64,000 bases of DNA, from positions 310,001-374,000 of the forward strand of contig NZ_CP006764.1 of assembly GCF_000767055.1 (NCBI RefSeq), read 5' to 3'. A model generated the notes under the pieces. It was given only the letters and a program-made list of their open reading frames with translations. It was not told the DNA's origin and searched no databases. Below are positions 59,722 through 64,000 of the stretch, piece after piece. Both the position numbers and the translations under genes were made by a program. Within the stretch, counting starts at the first letter, position 1, and each line of letters starts with the position of its first letter. This DNA comes from Corynebacterium doosanense CAU 212 = DSM 45436 (GTDB lineage: Bacteria > Actinomycetota > Actinomycetes > Mycobacteriales > Mycobacteriaceae).

Positions 59722-59770
59722 CTCACTCGTAATGAGAAGGTCGCGAGTTCGATTCTCGCAGGCGGCTCCA
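59722..59770 (+). repeat. attR core (49-bp direct repeat copy 2)
   Basis: Identical to the tRNA-Thr 3' end at 21741-21789. It lacks the tRNA 5' half, so it is an inert fragment. Confidence 0.95.
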
Positions 59771-59782
59771 ATGAAGAAGCAG

Positions 59783-59820
59783 GTCAGCCCCACATTCCAC
59801 TAACGGAAGGTGGGGCTGAC
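59783..59820 (+). terminator. original host tRNA-Thr terminator hairpin, T-tract lost
   Basis: Perfect 11-bp stem GTCAGCCCCAC/GTGGGGCTGAC 12 nt after attR. The IS3-family left end begins at the very next base, so no U-tract remains. Confidence 0.65.
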
Positions 59821-59873
59821 TGGTTCGCCCCGGGTTTAATGGAGGGTAGGAAACTGGAAAAGGAATCCCTTAC

Positions 59874-60184
59874 ATGCCCGTCAAGTACACCCCAGAGCTC
59901 AAGCAGCGCGCCATAGAACTCGTGCTCCACGCCCAAGCCGACCCTGACACGGCCCGGGGTGCGGTCACCCGCATCGCCGCCGAGCTCGGCGTGAGCAAGG
60001 AAACACTGCGCGTCTGGGTCCGCACCCACAAACAATCCGGTGTTGGCACCCCGGCCGAGTCGGTCGACCTGGAAGCAGAAAACCGCCAGCTGCGGGCTGA
60101 GCTCGCCGAAGCCAAACGCGCCAACGATATCCTGAAGAAGGCCTCAGCTTTTTCGCGGCGGAGCTCGACCGCCCACACAAGTGA
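59874..60184 (+). pseudogene. IS3 orfA transposase subunit, frameshifted near its end
   Basis: Helix-turn-helix and leucine-zipper protein (TRIAAELGVSKETLRVW; LEAENRQLRAELAEAK). Residues beyond ILKKASAF fit the family (FFAAELDRP) only after adding one T to the TTTTT run near 60150; the intended stop (TGA 60182-60184) would overlap the orfB GTG. As read, translation continues out of frame to 60305. Could be real decay, a slippery site or a sequencing deletion. Confidence 0.7.
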
Positions 60185-61089
60185 TCGTGCGATTCATCGA
60201 CGACAACCGTGCCCAGTTCGGGGTCGAGCCCATCATCGGTGTCCTGGCTACCACCAGCGCGAAGATAGCCCTGAGCACGTATTACGCCCACAAATCCCGG
60301 CCTGAATCAGCCCGGTCTATCCGGGACAAGCAGATCACCCGGGCGCTACGCCGCATCTTCGAGGACAACTACTCATGTTACGGTGCCCGGAAACTGTGGG
60401 CGGAGATCAACCGCGAAGGCACCTTCGGCCACGTTGCCCGCTGCACTGTCGAACGCCTCATGGCCGCCGACGGCCTGGCGGGTATCCACCGAAGGAAGAA
60501 AAAGCCCTCGACCCGCAGCGCGGACGCCGATCAGTGTCCGGTGGACCTGGTCGACCGGGACTTCGCTGTGACCGCGCCGAATATGTTGTGGGTCGCCGAC
60601 ATTACTTATATTCCCACTCGGGTCGGCTGGGTGTATGCGGCGTTTGTATTGGACGCCTACTCGCGTGAGATCGTCGGTTGGCAGGTGACGAATCATCTGC
60701 GTGCCTCGCTGGCGCGGGATGCGTTGGATATGGCTTTGTCGGCACGGCTTCGTGATGGTGAGGACGTTTCCGGGTTGATCCATCACAGCGACCGTGGAGT
60801 GCAGTACCGCTCCATTACCTACGGCGAGTCATTGGCGGAGTCGAAGGTCGTGGCCTCGGTCGGATCCCGCGGCGACTCCTATGACAACGCGATGGCCGAG
60901 GCGTTGAATTCGGTGTTCAAGGCCGAGCTGATCGACCGCAGGACGTGGCCGGCGCTGACAGATGTGATCGTGGCGACCTCGAAGTGGATCGGGTGGTACA
61001 ACAATCGCCGACTGCACTCCGCATTGGCTCATCGCCCGCCGAAGGAAGTTCATCAGGAATGGCAGAAGTGTCAGGCCTACGCGGCCTGA
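60181..61089 (+). CDS. IS3 orfB transposase (DDE)
   Basis: 302 residues from the GTG at 60181. HTH_21-type N-terminus (YSCYGARKLWAEIN), then a rve integrase core with Asp in LWVADITYI, Asp in HHSDRGVQY and Glu in DNAMAEALNSVFKAEL. Full length. If orfA is broken, the enzyme may not be assembled as the usual OrfAB. Confidence 0.93.
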   Translation: MIVRFIDDNRAQFGVEPIIGVLATTSAKIALSTYYAHKSRPESARSIRDKQITRALRRIFEDNYSCYGARKLWAEINREGTFGHVARCTVERLMAADGLAGIHRRKKKPSTRSADADQCPVDLVDRDFAVTAPNMLWVADITYIPTRVGWVYAAFVLDAYSREIVGWQVTNHLRASLARDALDMALSARLRDGEDVSGLIHHSDRGVQYRSITYGESLAESKVVASVGSRGDSYDNAMAEALNSVFKAELIDRRTWPALTDVIVATSKWIGWYNNRRLHSALAHRPPKEVHQEWQKCQAYAA

Positions 61090-61129
61090 TCGACAAGTAA
61101 ATCACCCTCTACAAAACCCGGGGCTTGAC

Positions 61130-61210
61130 AAAATGACGACCGGAGAAGATACCCATGGCTGTGATTATTTCACGTCGCTCTTCCTACTGCCCCAACTTTG
61201 CAACAGCACC
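61130..61210 (-). mobile_element. IS6-family element remnant: 5' end of transposase plus terminal repeat
   Basis: On the minus strand the terminal repeat GGTGCTGTTGCAAAGTTG starts at 61210 and is followed, 54 nt on, by an ATG at 61156 encoding MGIFSGRHF, the usual opening of IS6/IS26-type transposases in corynebacteria. The frame is cut at codon 9 by the IS3 end. The IS6 end lies two bases from the ccdA stop. Confidence 0.72.
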
Positions 61211-61211
61211 G

Positions 61212-62024
61212 TTAGATGAGGGTGGCGCCGTATTCCACGGTCCACTGGCGTACCCAGTTGATGAAATACGCCCACGCCCCGCTGGCCAGGGCAATGCCCA
61301 CGGCGACCATGAGCACCCCACCGAACATCTGGATCTTGCGGGAGTGGCGGCGCAGCCACCCCACGGTGCGCATCGCCCGGGCCGAGCCGAAGGCCATGAG
61401 AAGAAACGGCAGACCCAGGCCCAGGCAGTAGCCGATGATCAGGATCACCCCACGCACAGCGGTCATCCCCTCGGTGCCGGCGGACACCGAGATGATCGCC
61501 GCCAAGGTGGGCCCCAGGCACGGCGTCCACCCCAGGGCGAAGACCCCGCCGAGCAGTGGCGCACCCAACCAGGTGGACCACTTCTTCGGGGCCATCCGGG
61601 TGTCGCGCTGCAGGGCAGGCACCATCCCCATGAACGCCAGACCCATGACGATGGTGATCACCCCTCCGATGCGCATGAGGGTCTCAGCATTGAGCGTGAG
61701 CATGCTGATCGCCCCAAAGACGGTGACGGTGGCCAGCACAAAGACGATGGTGAAGCCGAGAATGAACAACCCGGCCGCACCCGCTACCGCCCACTGGCGT
61801 TTGGTGACCACCGTGCCCCCCTCGGCGTCGTAGTCGACCTCCCCGCCGACCACACTGGCCAGATACGACATATACCCGGGTACCAGGGGTACGACGCACG
61901 GGGAGGCGAACGAGATCAGACCTGCAGCTGCCGCAGCCAGGATGCCGATCATCAGTGGCCCGGTGGCCGCGGCGTCGGCGAACTGCTGGCCGATCGCCAA
62001 CTGCGCCATCACATCAACGGTCAT
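61212..62024 (-). CDS. ccdA: cytochrome c biogenesis/thiol transporter CcdA
   Basis: 270 residues, six to seven helices. Paired Cys in [10 protein letters not shown] (helix 1) and WTPCLGPTL (helix 4), with a Pro beside each, carry electrons from cytoplasmic thioredoxin outward. The IS6 remnant abuts its 3' end, so the last few residues may have been altered by insertion. Stop-start ATGA overlap with the upstream thioredoxin gene; the pair works together. Confidence 0.9.
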   Translation of the reverse strand: MTVDVMAQLAIGQQFADAAATGPLMIGILAAAAAGLISFASPCVVPLVPGYMSYLASVVGGEVDYDAEGGTVVTKRQWAVAGAAGLFILGFTIVFVLATVTVFGAISMLTLNAETLMRIGGVITIVMGLAFMGMVPALQRDTRMAPKKWSTWLGAPLLGGVFALGWTPCLGPTLAAIISVSAGTEGMTAVRGVILIIGYCLGLGLPFLLMAFGSARAMRTVGWLRRHSRKIQMFGGVLMVAVGIALASGAWAYFINWVRQWTVEYGATLI

Positions 62025-62635
62025 GATGCTGGTGCCTCCTCGGCCAGCGGCAGGGCGACATCAAGGATGTCATCGGCGGTGACCTCCCTCAGGAACACCG
62101 CGGCCGGGCGGTGGCTTCGGTCCAGGACAATGGTGGTCGGGATGACCGAGGTCGGCACCCCACCCAGGGCCGCAGCGATACGAAACGGCGGGTCGTAGAT
62201 CGAGGGATAGGTCACCGCGTTGTCGAGTTTGAAGTCCTGGGCGATGGTCTGGTTGTAGTCACGGACGTTGATGCCCAGCACCGTGCCACCGAGGGGGTCG
62301 AGAGTCTCCTGGACAAGCTGCAGGTCATCGACTTCCGCCCGACACGGTGCACACCACTGGCCCCAAGCGTTGAGGACGACGACCTCGCCTTCAAAATCAG
62401 ACAGGCTGATCTCCTCACCCTCCTCCATCAGCGACGGGCCGGAGAAGTCCGGCAGCGGGGCACGTTCCTCCTCTGCGTAGATAATCTCGGTTTGGCCTCC
62501 TGGTGAGTGGAACTGGAAGGTGCCCCCGACGGCGACGGCGTTTCGGGCGCCGTCGCCTGAGGAACAGGCCACCAGGGTCACGGCGGTGAGCACCGCGGCA
62601 ACCGCGATGGCGGCTCTGCGGGGTGTGCTCGGCAT
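62021..62635 (-). CDS. TlpA/ResA-like thioredoxin lipoprotein
   Basis: 204 residues. Lipoprotein signal with lipobox LVAC at about residues 21-24. Thioredoxin active site WCAPCRAE in the middle, followed by the cis-Pro (PTSVIP). Extracytoplasmic disulfide reductase kept reduced by CcdA; in this cluster it probably reduces Cys of copper proteins or apo-cytochromes. AAGGAGATC before the ATG. Confidence 0.9.
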   Translation of the reverse strand: MPSTPRRAAIAVAAVLTAVTLVACSSGDGARNAVAVGGTFQFHSPGGQTEIIYAEEERAPLPDFSGPSLMEEGEEISLSDFEGEVVVLNAWGQWCAPCRAEVDDLQLVQETLDPLGGTVLGINVRDYNQTIAQDFKLDNAVTYPSIYDPPFRIAAALGGVPTSVIPTTIVLDRSHRPAAVFLREVTADDILDVALPLAEEAPAS

Positions 62636-62648
62636 GGATTAGATCTCC

Positions 62649-62759
62649 TTATTCCGGGGCGGTGGGAAAGAAGACGGTGTTCTGGTTGTCCCGGAAGACC
62701 ACAACACCGAGGAAGGTCATCGTGCTGCCCGGTGGGTGGTCTGCAGCGACTCTGCCCAC
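62649..62759 (-). CDS. 36-residue open frame before tlpA, uncertain
   Basis: GTG 62759 to TAA 62649; the C-terminal 23 residues from an internal ATG read MTFLGVVVFRDNQNTVFF. No motif. The stop sits within the AAGGAG leader of the thioredoxin gene. It may be a small gene or merely non-coding spacer between the oxidase and the lipoprotein. Confidence 0.3.
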   Translation of the reverse strand: MGRVAADHPPGSTMTFLGVVVFRDNQNTVFFPTAPE

Positions 62760-62785
62760 CTCGGCACTCAACCCTGCTGTGGGGG

Positions 62786-64000
62786 TTACTCGTAGCGAAG
62801 CGAGCTGACCATCCCGGTTTCCATGTGATAGGCGTTATGGCAGTGAAATGCCCACTCACCGGGGTTGTCAGCGATCAGGTCGGCGATCATGGTTTCACCG
62901 TGGCGGAGAAGGACGGTGTCCTTGCGTAGCCCGCCGCTGCCGGGCAGCGCCCACGTGTGGCCGTGGATGTGCATGGGATGGGGCATCATGGTCCTGTTGC
63001 GCATGACCATCCGCAGGCGCTGGCCCTCCTGCACGGTCGCGGAGGAGGATTGGCCGTCGGTGAGAATGCTCCATTCATACGGCATCATCTGCCCGCCCAG
63101 GTCGATGCTGACTTCTCGGTCTGGTGTGCCCTCGGGCAGGAGTGCACGGTCTGCTGGCTTCAGGGAGGACAGAAGCAGTCCGGTGGACGACAACTCGGGG
63201 AAGTCGACATCGGGGCGGGGGGCCTGGCCGCCGGCGGTGCGGATGACGGCGAAGGCGCGGTCGTCCTTACCCACCGCCAAAGCCGTGAGCGGGAAGATGC
63301 CGTCGCCGAGGATGACCTCGACGTCGACACGCTCGCCCATCGACAGGTAGATCGATTCGGTCTCCCAGGGCTGGACAGGGAAGCCGTCGGTGTGGGTGAC
63401 GGTCATGCGGTGACCACCGAGGGCCACCTTGAAGATGGTGTCACCGCCGGAGTTGATAAACCGCAGGCGGGCCTTGTCGCCCGGGCGAGCCTCGAAGGTC
63501 CGGTGAGCACGGGGGATACGTCCGTTGATGAGGTAGTGCGGATACATCACATCGCCGACATCCCCGCCCAGTACCCGGTCCGGGGTGCCGTGCATCATCT
63601 GGCCGTGACCTCCCATTCCCATCCTCCCGTTATGGTCGCCCGAACCCATTCCGGTGAGCTTGTCGAGCTCATCGTCGGGAGTGCCCTGAATGCCATCGAC
63701 CCAGTCGTCGAGCACGATGGTCCACTCGACGTCCTGGTCCTCAGCGTCTTGCGGGTCACGGATGATCAGTGGGGCGTGGAGGCCGCGATCAAGCTGCAGG
63801 CCGGTGTGGGAATGGTAGAAGTAGGTGCCACCGTGGGGGACTTCAAAAACATAGGAGAAAGACTCGCCAGGTTCAATGGGGTCCTGGGTCATGCCGGGCA
63901 CACCGTCGGCTGCGTTGTGGAGTGCGATGCCATGCCAGTGGATGGAGGTGCTCTCAGGCAGTTCATTGGTGATATCGACCTGGAGGACGTCGCCGGCGGT
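62786..64000 (-). CDS. multicopper oxidase (5' end beyond window)
   Basis: Leftward gene whose start is off the right edge; 404 residues are visible. Type 2/3 copper motifs HWHG and YFYHSHTG, then HPMHIHGH and the C-terminal type 1 site HCHNAYHMETGM are all intact. A Met/Gly/His-rich stretch (MGSGDHNGRMGMGGHG) in the middle recalls the CueO-type methionine-rich region that binds extra Cu(I). Probably a periplasmic/cell-wall copper oxidase for copper tolerance, first of the ccdA/tlpA cluster as seen. Confidence 0.92.
   Translation of the reverse strand, partial: TAGDVLQVDITNELPESTSIHWHGIALHNAADGVPGMTQDPIEPGESFSYVFEVPHGGTYFYHSHTGLQLDRGLHAPLIIRDPQDAEDQDVEWTIVLDDWVDGIQGTPDDELDKLTGMGSGDHNGRMGMGGHGQMMHGTPDRVLGGDVGDVMYPHYLINGRIPRAHRTFEARPGDKARLRFINSGGDTIFKVALGGHRMTVTHTDGFPVQPWETESIYLSMGERVDVEVILGDGIFPLTALAVGKDDRAFAVIRTAGGQAPRPDVDFPELSSTGLLLSSLKPADRALLPEGTPDREVSIDLGGQMMPYEWSILTDGQSSSATVQEGQRLRMVMRNRTMMPHPMHIHGHTWALPGSGGLRKDTVLLRHGETMIADLIADNPGEWAFHCHNAYHMETGMVSSLRYE

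Larger units (their letters stand above)
21741..59770. mobile_element. temperate siphovirus prophage (about 38 kb) in tRNA-Thr
   Basis: Bounded by the 49-bp direct repeat at 21741-21789 and 59722-59770. It contains integrase, a divergent immunity region, early regulators, HNH/terminase/portal/protease/capsid, connectors, tail tube, tape measure, tail tip, fibre and lysis genes in canonical order. No structural gene looks broken, so it may be inducible. No DNA polymerase, primase or replicative helicase is present. Confidence 0.95.
59821..61130 (+). mobile_element. IS3-family insertion sequence (about 1.3 kb)
   Basis: Imperfect 27-bp terminal inverted repeats at 59821-59847 and 61104-61130 share GCCCCGGGTTT and GAGGGT. 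Contains orfA and orfB. No target duplication is seen (GAC on the left, AAA on the right). Confidence 0.82.

Noticed and set aside
21741..59770. CRISPR arrays or spacer-like repeats
   Set aside because: No regularly spaced short repeats with unique spacers; the repeats present are att, arm-site, HNH-gene and fibre repeats.
59566..59793. Leftward 75-residue open frame containing ENRTRDLLITSE
   Set aside because: It is antisense across the attR tRNA fragment; this peptide is a well-known spurious product of tRNA 3' ends.
61155..62198. 347-residue rightward frame over ccdA
   Set aside because: Antisense shadow; ccdA on the minus strand has paired Cys and helices.

Overview
The window is a high-GC actinobacterial chromosome segment, most likely from a Corynebacterium. 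The left 21.7 kb keeps the conserved mycobacterial/corynebacterial order: epoxide hydrolase-like enzyme, holin-family membrane protein, HAD phosphatase, ssd/tad pilus genes, DEAH helicase, cspA, topA, adenylate cyclase, DNA polymerase III delta-prime, tRNA-Thr. Species cannot be assigned from the sequence alone.

Layout. (1) 1-21.7 kb is host core. It has a seven-gene tad/flp operon (2690-7083) with four-base overlaps, and a block between topA and the cyclase that holds an OPT transporter, a flavin reductase, a membrane protein and a Ca2+/H+ antiporter. (2) 21741-59770 is a complete-looking temperate siphovirus prophage of about 38 kb, integrated in the 3' half of tRNA-Thr(CGT). A 49-bp direct repeat marks attL and attR. 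(3) 59771-61210 is an IS junction: an IS3-family element abuts the first nine codons and terminal repeat of an IS6-family transposase gene. (4) 61212-64000 is a leftward cluster of CcdA, a TlpA/ResA thioredoxin lipoprotein and a multicopper oxidase, which looks like an acquired extracytoplasmic copper/redox island.

How the prophage works. From attL: an ImmA peptidase plus two-helix membrane protein pair, a tyrosine integrase, then a leftward lysogeny operon. That operon holds a repressor on an apparently leaderless mRNA, an ImmA-like peptidase and two membrane-anchored surface proteins. A divergent Cro-like gene starts the rightward lytic program: small regulators, BRO/KilAC antirepressor, coiled-coil protein, WhiB-like protein, HNH/repeat protein. 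This is followed by HNH-terminase-portal-protease-capsid, connectors, tail tube, frameshifted tail chaperones, a 1,825-residue tape measure with two peptidoglycan-hydrolase domains, tail tip, fibre, lysis genes, and a leftward HicA-like toxin-antitoxin candidate just inside attR. No DNA polymerase, primase or helicase was seen in the prophage, so it probably relies on host replication.

A quality caution: four reading frames in host or IS genes (OPT transporter twice, YczE-like protein, IS3 orfA) are each restored by adding one base, mostly in or beside a short homopolymer. Sequencing or assembly error is as likely as real decay.
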